Positions 1 through 7,187 of a stretch of DNA of 9,134 nucleotides are shown here, one piece after another; within the stretch, counting starts at the first letter, position 1; every line of letters starts with the position of its first letter. Location of the stretch: positions 1 through 9,134 of the forward strand of contig JAFVWD010000024.1 of assembly GCA_017501865.1 (NCBI GenBank), in the 5' to 3' direction. The notes under the pieces were generated by a model. The model ran no database searches and had not been told where the DNA came from. It worked only from the letters and a program-made list of their open reading frames with translations. This stretch comes from Clostridia bacterium (GTDB taxonomy: Bacteria > Bacillota > Clostridia > Oscillospirales > Acutalibacteraceae). Both the position numbers and the translations under genes were made by a program.

Positions 1-2
1 AA

Positions 3-1304
3 TTTATTTTATCTGATGGCTTTTACAATAGTGGTTTGGTTGGTGTTGAATTTCCGAAAGTTCAAAGAGTGGAATCACAGGCATTTTTGTTCTGTCAGAA
101 ATTAAGAGAAATATATTTACCCGAATGTAACTCAATAGGAAGGCGTGTTTTTGAGAAAACGAATTTAACGACAATTTTTGCGCCTTATATTGATTATACA
201 GAAAAGTCGATTTTTGAATCAAATTTAACTATTTATGAGGATGAGAAAACTGAAGCCTTATTATATAGAAACGAAGAATTGACAAACGTTAATTTTGAAA
301 AATTGAAAACAATTAGTAGAGATTTTTTTGAGTATTCCGCAGTAAAACAACTTGAACTTTCTGATATTGAATTTATTTATGATTTGCCGACAACAATATC
401 ATATTATGAAAAAGATGCCGAGGCTTACAAATCGTTTTATGGAGTTTACGATGAAGCTATAAAAATAGAACTTGTACTTCCTAAGACACTCAAATATTGT
501 GAGCCTGTAGAAAACTACAGATATTCGGGTGTTAACGATTATTGCGTTTACGGTACAAAATGGACATATGCTGAACAATGGGCTCATGCAAACAATGTTG
601 AATTTATTGAAATTACACAAGAAACTGCAATAAGAGAAGATATAGAACCCATCTGGGATGAATGGTCTTATAAACCGTTAGAGTTTGATGCCCGTGGTTT
701 TAACAGAACTTACCAATGGTATGGGTACAACAAAACAAAAGAAAATGCTGTTGCAATTACCGGTGCAACAGAAAAAACTTTTAACCCGGAAAATTACAAA
801 CAATATAGGTACTATTATTGCGAAATGACAAGTGTCGATGGTGATTCTATTGTTACTGTAACAAGTGGTACTTGTCACAACAAAATGTATAATATGTTTG
901 CTTTGAATGAAAGTTTTATTGATTACGATAAAAAACTTATTTATACAAAATTAAATAATTGCAAAAATCTTTCAACCATAATTAAAATTCAAAATGAATC
1001 AAATTGTTCTGCAACTCCTTCGTTTTCAAACGGATTTTTAAAATTATTCGGAACAGGCTCGAAGGTTGTATTTACTAATGAGGATGGTACATTTGAAACA
1101 TATACATTAATTATTCCGGGTGATATTAACGGTGATAGTATTATTGACGTTATTGATTTAGCAAATATTGAGTTAACGATGAACAGCCAAAAAGAGCTGA
1201 CAGGTGAGTATTTTTTAGCAGCCGATACTAATATGGACAATGAAATAACCATTGAGGATTACTCGAGTGCTGTTAATTTAGCTGTATTTGCCAACAAAGC
1301 TTGA
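3..1304 (+). CDS. Partial BspA-type LRR protein with C-terminal type I dockerin
   Basis: The frame is open to the left edge, so this is the C-terminal part (about 433 residues) of a larger protein; the TTG near base 36 is internal. The first 60 or so visible residues look like LRR_5/BspA repeats (VEFPKVQRVESQAF, then LREIYLPECNSIGRRVF). A segment ending YAEQWAHANNVEFIEI resembles the usual end of a BspA repeat block. Next comes a Tyr/Trp-rich, Ig-like stretch (YQWYGYNKTKENAVAITGAT), then a beta-rich linker (GTGSKVVFTNEDGTFETYTL) of the kind that often precedes dockerins. The last 60 or so residues form a type I dockerin: the first calcium loop DINGDSIIDVID is complete, the second is DTNMDNEITIED. 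Dockerins bind cohesins, so by family knowledge this is an exported protein docked on a scaffoldin or surface anchor. No enzyme domain is visible; its ligand is unknown. It ends in TGA and converges on the dap operon. Confidence 0.85.
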   Translation, partial: FILSDGFYNSGLVGVEFPKVQRVESQAFLFCQKLREIYLPECNSIGRRVFEKTNLTTIFAPYIDYTEKSIFESNLTIYEDEKTEALLYRNEELTNVNFEKLKTISRDFFEYSAVKQLELSDIEFIYDLPTTISYYEKDAEAYKSFYGVYDEAIKIELVLPKTLKYCEPVENYRYSGVNDYCVYGTKWTYAEQWAHANNVEFIEITQETAIREDIEPIWDEWSYKPLEFDARGFNRTYQWYGYNKTKENAVAITGATEKTFNPENYKQYRYYYCEMTSVDGDSIVTVTSGTCHNKMYNMFALNESFIDYDKKLIYTKLNNCKNLSTIIKIQNESNCSATPSFSNGFLKLFGTGSKVVFTNEDGTFETYTLIIPGDINGDSIIDVIDLANIELTMNSQKELTGEYFLAADTNMDNEITIEDYSSAVNLAVFANKA

Positions 1305-1399
1305 TTTCTGTCAATAAGCACGACTTTTTTTAAGACGATAAATTTTTACTGAATCAATATTTAGTTATATACTTGAAATTTGTTTAGAATAATAAAAAG

Positions 1400-1433
1400 T
1401 CCCCCGACACTCACTTTTAAGAATGTCGGGGGA
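1400..1433 (-). terminator. Intrinsic terminator of the asd-dapA-dapB operon
   Basis: A perfect 10-bp stem (bases 1400-1409 with 1424-1433, core CCCCCGACA/TGTCGGGGG) has a 14-base loop. Read on the minus strand, it lies 7 bases beyond the dapB stop and is followed by CTTTTTATT, a good U-tract. On the plus strand no T-run follows, so it looks one-directional and would not obviously serve the dockerin gene. Confidence 0.9.
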
Positions 1434-1440
1434 TAGCTAT

Positions 1441-2193
1441 TTAAGAATTAACAAGATCCTTCATATTATAAATACGTGGTGATTTACCTTTTAAAAAGCC
1501 GGCGGCATTAACTGCACCCTGAGCAAAAATAGCTCTTGAACGTGCTGAGTGGCTGAGCTTAACAATTTCATCATTGCCGGCAAAAATAACTTCGTGTTCA
1601 CCAACAATATTGCCACCGCGTATTGCATGGATTCCAATTTCTTTTTTATTTCTCTTTTGTCTTTTTGAGTGTCTGTCATACTCATAATAAACATCAGATA
1701 ATTCCTGTTTTATGCTGTCAGCTAACATTAATGCGGTTCCGCTCGGAGCATCTAACTTCTGGTTGTGGTGAGCTTCAACAATTTCAATATCAAAGTCATT
1801 ACCCAAAACCTTTGCTGCTGTTTTAGCCAACTCACAAAGAAGGCTTACACCCATTGACATATTATATGAGAAGAAAACGGGGATTTCTTTTGAAACCTCT
1901 TCAACAAATTTTATTTGTTCATCTGAAATACCTGTAGTAGAAATTACAACAGCAGTTTTAGTAGCTTTTGCATATTCCAACATAGACTCAAGCAAAGCAG
2001 GGTTTGAAAAATCAATAATAACATCTGCTTCAACCTGTACTTCGGAAAAAGTCTGAAAAACAGGGTAGCCTAAGTTTGTGTCCTCAACTATATCAACACC
2101 TGCAACAATCTGACAGTTATCTCTGCTTTTAATAATTTCTGTAACGGTTCTGCCCATTTTTCCGCAACAACCGCTTAAAAGTACTTTGGTCAT
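1441..2193 (-). CDS. dapB: 4-hydroxy-tetrahydrodipicolinate reductase
   Basis: Cytosolic enzyme that reduces the DapA product (hydroxy-tetrahydrodipicolinate) to tetrahydrodipicolinate with NAD(P)H, in the diaminopimelate/lysine pathway. The 250 residues are a normal family length. The N-terminal Rossmann loop is SGCCGKMGR (residues 7-15), with an acidic residue D34 at the end of the second strand. The family signature EAHHNQKLDAPSGTA spans 140-154 and supplies the catalytic H142 and K146 (equivalent to E. coli H159 and K163). A second conserved block, IRGGNIVGEH, is at 191-200. The ATG start is preceded by GGAGG (complement of 2202-2206) at 8-base spacing. It is the last gene of the operon, 24 bases after the dapA stop, and a strong terminator follows. 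Nothing in the sequence suggests loss of function. Confidence 0.97.
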   Translation of the reverse strand: MTKVLLSGCCGKMGRTVTEIIKSRDNCQIVAGVDIVEDTNLGYPVFQTFSEVQVEADVIIDFSNPALLESMLEYAKATKTAVVISTTGISDEQIKFVEEVSKEIPVFFSYNMSMGVSLLCELAKTAAKVLGNDFDIEIVEAHHNQKLDAPSGTALMLADSIKQELSDVYYEYDRHSKRQKRNKKEIGIHAIRGGNIVGEHEVIFAGNDEIVKLSHSARSRAIFAQGAVNAAGFLKGKSPRIYNMKDLVNS

Positions 2194-2217
2194 TTAAACT
2201 TCCTCCGCAATTTTCTC

Positions 2218-3108
2218 TTAAATAAGATTGTGATTCTTTAAAGCTTTTATTAACAAAGCTTTATTTTTTTCGTTAATAGGGGAAAGAGGCATTCGGCATC
2301 TGCCTACATCTTTACCCATTAAGCAAAGTGCTTCTTTTACAGGAATAGGGTTAACATCACAAAACAGTGCATTACACAAGTCAATGTATTCTAATTGTAA
2401 TTCTGCACTCGCTTTAATATTACCGCTGAGTGCAAGCTCTGCTATGTCATGAGTAGCTTTTGGGGCTACATTTGAAAGCACAGAAATAACTCCAACAGCA
2501 CCTAAAGCCATAAATGCAGTAATCTGGTCATCATTTCCCGAGTAATAATTCAAATTATCCTTACAAAGCGCAACAGTTTTAGCAAAAGCAGAAATATCGC
2601 CATTTGCCTCTTTTACACCATTAACAAGTGGTAACTCGGAAAGCGATAAATAAGTTTCAGGTGAAATATTTACACCGGTTCTTGAAGGAACATTATAAAG
2701 AATCATAGGTGTTGAAACACGTTTTTCAATATAAGAAAATGATTCAATTAAACCTTCCTGCGAAGCTTTGTTATAATAGGGAGTAACTGTTAAAAGACCG
2801 TCAACTCCGCATTTTTCGGCATCATTTGAAAGAATAACGGAATGCATAGTATCATTTGAACCTGTACCCGCAATAACAGGCACACGACCACCTGTAGCAT
2901 TTACCGCAACTTTTATTGCCTCAAGATGTTCATCATAAACAAGAGTTGATTTTTCACCTGTTGTACCGCATACAACAATGGCATCTGTCCCGTTTTCAAT
3001 TTGCTCATTAATTAACTCTTCGAAAAGCGGAAAATTAATTTTAAGAGTTTCGTCCTTAAAAGGTGTAACTATTGCAACACCTGCACCTGTGAAAATAGGT
3101 TTTTTCAA
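2218..3108 (-). CDS. dapA: 4-hydroxy-tetrahydrodipicolinate synthase, TTG start
   Basis: Condenses pyruvate with aspartate semialdehyde, the committed step to diaminopimelate. The protein has 296 residues and is a class I aldolase-type TIM barrel. The Schiff-base lysine is K166 in VKEANGD. Y138 and R143 lie in YNVPSRTG, Y112 in PYYNK, and the threonine pair T49/T50 in GTTGE; these correspond to E. coli K161, Y133, R138, Y107 and T44/T45. The residue after GTTGE is Lys where Ser or Ala is more common. I place the start at TTG 3106-3108 because GGGAGG (complement of 3117-3122) sits 8 bases upstream and the protein then begins MKKPIFTGAGVAIVTPF, like its family. A longer reading from 3201 would overlap the end of asd and add 31 residues with no family resemblance. 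It lies 31 bases after asd and is co-transcribed with it. Confidence 0.96.
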   Translation of the reverse strand: MKKPIFTGAGVAIVTPFKDETLKINFPLFEELINEQIENGTDAIVVCGTTGEKSTLVYDEHLEAIKVAVNATGGRVPVIAGTGSNDTMHSVILSNDAEKCGVDGLLTVTPYYNKASQEGLIESFSYIEKRVSTPMILYNVPSRTGVNISPETYLSLSELPLVNGVKEANGDISAFAKTVALCKDNLNYYSGNDDQITAFMALGAVGVISVLSNVAPKATHDIAELALSGNIKASAELQLEYIDLCNALFCDVNPIPVKEALCLMGKDVGRCRMPLSPINEKNKALLIKALKNHNLI

Positions 3109-3116
3109 CAGAATGA

Positions 3117-3122
3117 CCTCCC
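3117..3122 (-). promoter_or_regulatory. Ribosome binding site that fixes the dapA TTG start
   Basis: The minus strand reads GGGAGGTCATTCTG immediately before TTG. This strong Shine-Dalgarno match at 8-base spacing decides the start. No ATG in frame with comparable support exists nearby. Confidence 0.85.
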
Positions 3123-3139
3123 AAAATAATATTTTATTA

Positions 3140-4222
3140 TCAGTCCATATAACCTTCAGCGCAAAGAAGCTCTGCAAGGAGAACAGCGCCGCCTGCAGCA
3201 CCTCTTAATGTATTGTGTGCAAGGCATACAAACTTATAATCATACTGTGTATCTTCTCTGAGACGACCTATAGAAACTGCCATGCCGTTCTCAAGATTTC
3301 TGTGAAGCTTTGTCTGAGGACAATTATCTTCTTCGAAATAGTGAAGGAATTGTTTCGGAGCGCTTGGGAGTTCTAATTCTTGAGCTCTTCCTTTAAATTC
3401 TGCCCAAGCTTTAATCATAGCTTCTTTTGTAGGTTTTTTATCGAAACGAACAAAAACTGCACCCATATGACCATCTGAAACAGGAACTCTTATGCATTGA
3501 GCAGTGAAGTTTGGTGATGTAGCAGGTATAATTTTACCGTCTTCAATTTTACCCCAAAGCTTAAGAGGCTCTTTTTCGCTCTTTTCTTCTTCGCCGCCAA
3601 TGAACGGAATAACATTATCAACCATTTCAGGCCATCTTTCGAATGTTTTACCTGCGCCTGAAATTGCCTGGTAAGTACAAACAAGAACATCTTTAACACC
3701 GTACTCTTCGTGTAAAGGGAAGAGTGCAGGTACGTAAGATTGAAGTGAGCAGTTAGATTTTACTGCGATAAAGCCACGTTTTGTACCAAGACGTTTTCTT
3801 TGAGATTCAACGATTTTAATATGATCTGCATTTAATTCAGGTACAACCATAGGAACATCTTCTGCCATTCTGAAAGCGCTGTTATTTGAAACAACAGGGC
3901 ACTCAGCCTTTGCATATTTTTCTTCAAGCGCTTTTGTTTCTTCTTTGCTCATATTTACTGCGCAGAAAACAAAATCAACTGAAGAAGCAATTTTCTCAAT
4001 ATCTTTTTCAGCATCAAGAACAATCATATCAAGATATTTTGCAGGAGTAGGCTCGCTCATACACCAACGATCACCAAGTGCTTCTTTATATGTTACCCCT
4101 GCAGAACGTGAGCTTGCAGCAAGAACTGTAACATCAAACCAAGGGTGATCACTGAGAAGGAGAGCAAAGCGTTGCCCAACCATACCGGTTGCTCCTATAA
4201 TACCAACTTTGTACTTTTTCAT
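3140..4222 (-). CDS. asd: Aspartate-semialdehyde dehydrogenase, archaeal/fungal-type
   Basis: Reduces aspartyl phosphate to aspartate semialdehyde with NADPH, the branch point to lysine/DAP and to threonine and methionine. The 360 residues begin with the nucleotide loop GIIGATGMVGQR (7-18). The catalytic cysteine is C158 in KSNCSLQSY, and the active-site histidine is H252 in RVPVSDGH. The C terminus carries the conserved NTLRGAAGGAVLLAE (337-351). The RVPVSDGH and NTLRGAAGGAVL motifs and the length point to the Asd subfamily first described in archaea and fungi, also found in many Clostridia, rather than the E. coli type; this subfamily call is from memory of the motifs. The ATG is preceded by GGAGG (complement of 4230-4234), 7 bases away. 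It is the first gene of asd-dapA-dapB, supplying the substrate of DapA, and ends in TGA. Confidence 0.95.
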   Translation of the reverse strand: MKKYKVGIIGATGMVGQRFALLLSDHPWFDVTVLAASSRSAGVTYKEALGDRWCMSEPTPAKYLDMIVLDAEKDIEKIASSVDFVFCAVNMSKEETKALEEKYAKAECPVVSNNSAFRMAEDVPMVVPELNADHIKIVESQRKRLGTKRGFIAVKSNCSLQSYVPALFPLHEEYGVKDVLVCTYQAISGAGKTFERWPEMVDNVIPFIGGEEEKSEKEPLKLWGKIEDGKIIPATSPNFTAQCIRVPVSDGHMGAVFVRFDKKPTKEAMIKAWAEFKGRAQELELPSAPKQFLHYFEEDNCPQTKLHRNLENGMAVSIGRLREDTQYDYKFVCLAHNTLRGAAGGAVLLAELLCAEGYMD

Positions 4223-4251
4223 AAGTACACCTCCGGATTTCTAAAAAATAC

Positions 4252-4280
4252 TTGTAAATACGAAATAAATAGATTATAAT
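4252..4280 (+). promoter_or_regulatory. Likely sigma-A promoter of queA-tgt
   Basis: TTGTAA (4252-4257), a 17-base spacer and a perfect TATAAT (4275-4280) lie about 80 bases before the queA ATG. The predicted start is near 4287. The element lies inside the predicted asd leader, so the two divergent transcription units overlap at their 5' ends. No preQ1 riboswitch motif is visible in the queA leader. Confidence 0.6.
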
Positions 4281-4303
4281 ATACCTCGCTTACATACCGA
4301 CAT

Positions 4304-4333
4304 ATAATAACATAAAATGCGTTTGTGAGTCAA
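4304..4333 (-). promoter_or_regulatory. Likely sigma-A promoter of asd-dapA-dapB
   Basis: On the minus strand TTGACT (complement of 4328-4333) and TATTAT (complement of 4304-4309) are separated by 18 bases. The predicted start near base 4297 gives a leader of about 75 bases. That is too short for a lysine riboswitch, and none is visible. The assignment is by eye from consensus match only. Confidence 0.6.
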
Positions 4334-4362
4334 TAATTTTTTGCTATTTAGAAGGTACTTTA

Positions 4363-5394
4363 ATGAATAAATCAGATTTTTTTTACGATTTACCCGAAGA
4401 ACTCATTGCTCAACACCCTTTAGAACCCCGAGATTCTTCAAGAATGATGGTTTTGTCTAAAGAAAATGATAATATTTGTCATAAACATTTTTATGATATT
4501 TGCGATTATTTAAATGAAGGCGATACTTTAATTTTAAATAATACACGCGTCTTACCTGCACGAATTTACGGTGTGAAAGAGGGAACGGGCGCTCTTGTTG
4601 AATTCCTTTTACTCAATCAGATTGAAAATGATGTTTGGGAGGCACTTGCAGGACCGGGTAAACGCGCAAAACCCGGAACCTCATTTAATTTTGGTGAAGG
4701 TATTTTAAAATGTGAAGTTACCGAGGTTTTAGAAAACGGGAACAGAATCATTAAATTCAGTTATGATAAAGCGGATAATTTTTACAATATTCTTGACAAA
4801 GTTGGGCAGATGCCGTTGCCTCATTACATCACAGAAGAGCTTGAAGATAAAGAACGCTATCAGACGGTATATTCTAAAGAATTAGGTTCTGCTGCAGCTC
4901 CTACGGCAGGTTTGCATTTTACTAATGATATTTTAGCCAAACTGAAAGAAAAAGGTGTAAACATAGGTTATGTTACTCTTCACGTAGGTTTGGGTACTTT
5001 CAGACCTGTTAAGGCTGAAAAAATTGAAGATCACAAAATGCACTCTGAGCATTATCATTTACCTGAAGAAACAGCAAAGCTTATTCTGAATACAAAAAAA
5101 TCAGGGGGAAGGGTAATTGCTGTAGGAACTACAAGCTGTCGTACACTTGAATCTGCGGCAACCTTTTGTGGTGAAATAAGAGAAGACGATAGAAATACCG
5201 ATATTTTCATTTACCCGGGCTATAAATTCAAGTGCATTGATGGTCTTATAACCAATTTTCATTTACCCGAAAGCACTTTGATTATGTTGGTTTCAGCTTT
5301 TTATGGCTATAATAAAACTATGAATGCATATAAAACAGCAGTCGAAGAAAATTACAGATTCTTTTCTTTTGGTGATTGTATGTTAATTTTATAA
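4363..5394 (+). CDS. queA: S-adenosylmethionine:tRNA ribosyltransferase-isomerase
   Basis: Transfers and isomerises the ribosyl group of SAM onto preQ1 already in the tRNA anticodon (position 34), making epoxyqueuosine. It acts after Tgt in queuosine synthesis. The 343 residues cover the full family length. Family blocks in order: YDLPEELIAQHPLEPRDSSR (8-27), LNNTRVLPARI (58-68), MPLPHYI (150-156), AAPTAGLHFT (178-187), HVGLGTFRPV (207-216), GTTSCRTLES (255-264), TNFHLPESTL (297-306) and YRFFSFGDCML (331-341). Small substitutions such as GTTSCR for the commoner GTTSVR look conservative. The ATG is preceded by GAAGG (4351-4355) at 7-base spacing. The tgt start follows 15 bases after the stop, so the two steps of the pathway are co-transcribed. 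Confidence 0.97.
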   Translation: MNKSDFFYDLPEELIAQHPLEPRDSSRMMVLSKENDNICHKHFYDICDYLNEGDTLILNNTRVLPARIYGVKEGTGALVEFLLLNQIENDVWEALAGPGKRAKPGTSFNFGEGILKCEVTEVLENGNRIIKFSYDKADNFYNILDKVGQMPLPHYITEELEDKERYQTVYSKELGSAAAPTAGLHFTNDILAKLKEKGVNIGYVTLHVGLGTFRPVKAEKIEDHKMHSEHYHLPEETAKLILNTKKSGGRVIAVGTTSCRTLESAATFCGEIREDDRNTDIFIYPGYKFKCIDGLITNFHLPESTLIMLVSAFYGYNKTMNAYKTAVEENYRFFSFGDCMLIL

Positions 5395-5409
5395 AAGGAA
5401 CTCAAAATT

Positions 5410-6540
5410 ATGTTTAAGGTTATTAAAACAGAAGGCAAAGCGCGATTGGGCGAATTCACAACAGTTAAAGGTGTTGTAAAAACACCGGCTTTTCAAAATG
5501 TTGCCACTTGCGGCGCTATAAAAGGCGGACTTTCAGCCTACGATTTAAAAGATATTGATTGCCAGGTTCAGCTTTGTAATACTTATCACCTCCACGTCAG
5601 ACCCGGTGATGAATTAATTAAAGAGTTAGGTGGACTCAATCAATTTACCGGTTGGGATGGTCCGATTCTTACTGATAGTGGTGGTTTTCAGGTTTTTTCA
5701 CTTGCAAAATTACGTAAAATTAAAGAAGAAGGCGTTACTTTTAATTCTCATGTAGATGGCAGAAAGATTTTTATGGGTCCGGAAGAAAGTATGCGTATTC
5801 AGTCAAATCTCGCTTCAACTATTGCAATGGCTTTTGATGAGTGTGTTGAAAATCCGGCTACGTATGAATATGCAAAAGCATCAGCAGAAAGAACCACTCG
5901 TTGGCTTATAAGATGCAAAGAAGAAATGGAACGTTTGAACTCAAGGTATGATACTTTGAATAAAAACCAGCTTCTTTTCGGCATTAATCAAGGCTGTACA
6001 TTTGATGATCTTCGAATTCAACATATGCAGGAAATTGCAAAATTAGACCTTGATGGCTATGCGATAGGAGGACTTGCTGTTGGTGAGCCTAAGGAAGATA
6101 TGTACAGAATTATTTCTGCTGTCGAGCCCTATGCACCAAAAGATAAAATAAGATATTTAATGGGTGTAGGAACTCCGGGGAATATTTTAGAAGGTGTTTC
6201 AAGAGGTGTAGACCTTTTTGATTGTGTTATGCCAAGCAGAAATGCTCGTCACGGCCATATTTTTACGTGGAACGGTATTATGAATTTAAATAATGCAAAG
6301 TATGCAAAGGACGACACACCTATAGATATTAATTGTAATTGTCCGACTTGTCGGAAGCACTCAAGAGCCTATATTCATCACCTTATAAAGGCTAAAGAGA
6401 TGTTAGCAATGAGGCTCTGCGTAATTCATAATCTTTATTTTTATAACAATCTCATGGTTCGTATTCGTGAAGAGCTTGAGAACGGAACTTTTACCGATTT
6501 TAAAAACAAATATACAGATTTATTAGATTCAAGAATATAA
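5410..6540 (+). CDS. tgt: tRNA-guanine(34) transglycosylase
   Basis: Exchanges guanine-34 of GUN-anticodon tRNAs (Asp, Asn, His, Tyr) for preQ1, giving the substrate for QueA. The 376 residues form a complete TIM-barrel bacterial Tgt. Matching the Zymomonas mobilis enzyme from memory: D89 in LTDSGGFQ (D102), D143 in MAFDEC (D156), Q194 in GINQG (Q203), G220/G221 in YAIGGLAVGE (G229/G230), and nucleophile D271 in LFDCVMPSR (D280). The zinc ligands C309, C311, C314 and H340 keep the same spacing as C318, C320, C323 and H349. The N-terminal text TPAFQNVATCGAIKG and the block MAFDECVENPATYEY are of the kind seen in Clostridia rather than proteobacteria. AAAAGGA (5393-5399) precedes the ATG by 10 bases and overlaps the queA stop. 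No queuosine-precursor genes are in the window. Confidence 0.97.
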   Translation: MFKVIKTEGKARLGEFTTVKGVVKTPAFQNVATCGAIKGGLSAYDLKDIDCQVQLCNTYHLHVRPGDELIKELGGLNQFTGWDGPILTDSGGFQVFSLAKLRKIKEEGVTFNSHVDGRKIFMGPEESMRIQSNLASTIAMAFDECVENPATYEYAKASAERTTRWLIRCKEEMERLNSRYDTLNKNQLLFGINQGCTFDDLRIQHMQEIAKLDLDGYAIGGLAVGEPKEDMYRIISAVEPYAPKDKIRYLMGVGTPGNILEGVSRGVDLFDCVMPSRNARHGHIFTWNGIMNLNNAKYAKDDTPIDINCNCPTCRKHSRAYIHHLIKAKEMLAMRLCVIHNLYFYNNLMVRIREELENGTFTDFKNKYTDLLDSRI

Positions 6541-6566
6541 ATTTTTTATTAATTTTGAAAAAAGAC

Positions 6567-6595
6567 TTGTATATTTTATTCTTTGCAGTTATAAT
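6567..6595 (+). promoter_or_regulatory. Likely sigma-A promoter of yajC
   Basis: TTGTAT (6567-6572), a 17-base spacer and a perfect TATAAT (6590-6595) lie in the 89-base gap between tgt and yajC. Transcription would start near 6602, giving a short leader that holds the GGAGG site at 6616-6620. No terminator hairpin is seen after tgt, so read-through from queA-tgt is also likely. Confidence 0.6.
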
Positions 6596-6629
6596 ACTGT
6601 GGTATGTTAAATTTTGGAGGAATTAAACT

Positions 6630-7127
6630 ATGATTAATTTATTTACACTTGAAGCAGGTGCAGGTGCAGGTACTACAGGTGGTTTAGGCGGTAATCCTAT
6701 GTCTTTACTTATGCTTGTTGCTATGTTCGCTGCAATGTATTTCTTTGTTATGCGTCCACAGAAAAAGAGACAAAAAGAAGAGCAGGAAATGCGTGATTCT
6801 ATTCAGATTGGTGACGAAATCACTACTATCGGTGGTATAGTAGGCAGAGTTGTTGTTGTTAAAGATGACAGTGTTGTTCTCGAAACAGGTCCTGATCGTT
6901 CAAAAATCAAGTTTAAACGTGCGGCTATTCAGACAAATGAAACTGCAAATGCTCGTATGGCTGAAGAGAAAAAGGCTGCAGAAGAAGCAAAAAAAGCAAA
7001 AAGCGAGAAAGATGCTATTGACAAAGCTGTTAACGGTAAATCAAAGAAAACTAAAACAGTTGAAAATAAGGGTTCTGCACAAGACCTTAAAGCTGATGAG
7101 GAAGCAAAGAAGGATTCTGAAGAATAA
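6630..7127 (+). CDS. yajC: Sec translocase accessory subunit YajC, long charged tail
   Basis: Small inner-membrane protein that associates with SecD/SecF and the SecYEG channel. The 165 residues begin with a Gly/Ala-rich segment (9-22). One membrane helix follows at about 23-41 (NPMSLLMLVAMFAAMYFFV), then the signature MRPQKKRQKEEQEM. The YajC domain continues with IQIGDEITTIGGIVGRVVVVKDDSVVLETG (residues about 58-87). From about residue 110 the protein is a Lys/Glu/Ala-rich, probably disordered or helical tail of about 55 residues, which makes it longer than the roughly 85-110 residues usual for YajC. GGAGG (6616-6620) lies 9 bases before the ATG. It follows tgt, as in many bacteria, and the TIGR04086 gene follows after a hairpin. 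Confidence 0.95.
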   Translation: MINLFTLEAGAGAGTTGGLGGNPMSLLMLVAMFAAMYFFVMRPQKKRQKEEQEMRDSIQIGDEITTIGGIVGRVVVVKDDSVVLETGPDRSKIKFKRAAIQTNETANARMAEEKKAAEEAKKAKSEKDAIDKAVNGKSKKTKTVENKGSAQDLKADEEAKKDSEE

Positions 7128-7143
7128 TTTTCATAAAAAAATA

Positions 7144-7187
7144 AACCTTCGCATATTCTTTTATAAAGAAATGCGGAGGTTATTTTT
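7144..7187 (+). terminator. Terminator-like hairpin that contains the next gene's RBS
   Basis: Bases 7144-7154 (AACCTTCGCAT) pair with 7171-7181 (ATGCGGAGGTT) in an 11-bp stem with one G-U pair. The inside can extend with TTCTTT/AAAGAA around a 3-base loop. TTATTTTT follows the stem, and an A-run precedes it, so it could act in both directions. The right arm contains GGAGG (7175-7179), the only plausible Shine-Dalgarno site for the ATG at 7188, 8 bases away. The same element thus looks like a yajC terminator and a translational switch for the downstream gene. Confidence 0.7.

Noticed and set aside
1299..1330. Weak hairpin plus T-run after the dockerin gene
   Set aside because: Only TTGA/TCAA pairs well, extension needs a three-base bulge, and the T-run is five bases beyond the stem; not enough to call a terminator.
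3109..3201. Upstream extension of dapA by 31 codons
   Set aside because: It overlaps the end of asd, adds hydrophobic residues with no DapA resemblance, and bypasses the strong GGGAGG site placed 8 bases before the TTG.
4223..4303. Possible lysine riboswitch or T-box in the asd leader
   Set aside because: The leader is only about 75 bases, has no multi-stem core, no T-box consensus and no terminator hairpin.
4281..4362. Possible preQ1 riboswitch before queA
   Set aside because: No recognisable preQ1 aptamer sequence or pseudoknot pairing around the ribosome site.
6653..6672. Tandem GCAGGT copies near the start of yajC
   Set aside because: Three short copies simply encode the Ala-Gly segment before the membrane helix; no sign of a functional repeat array.
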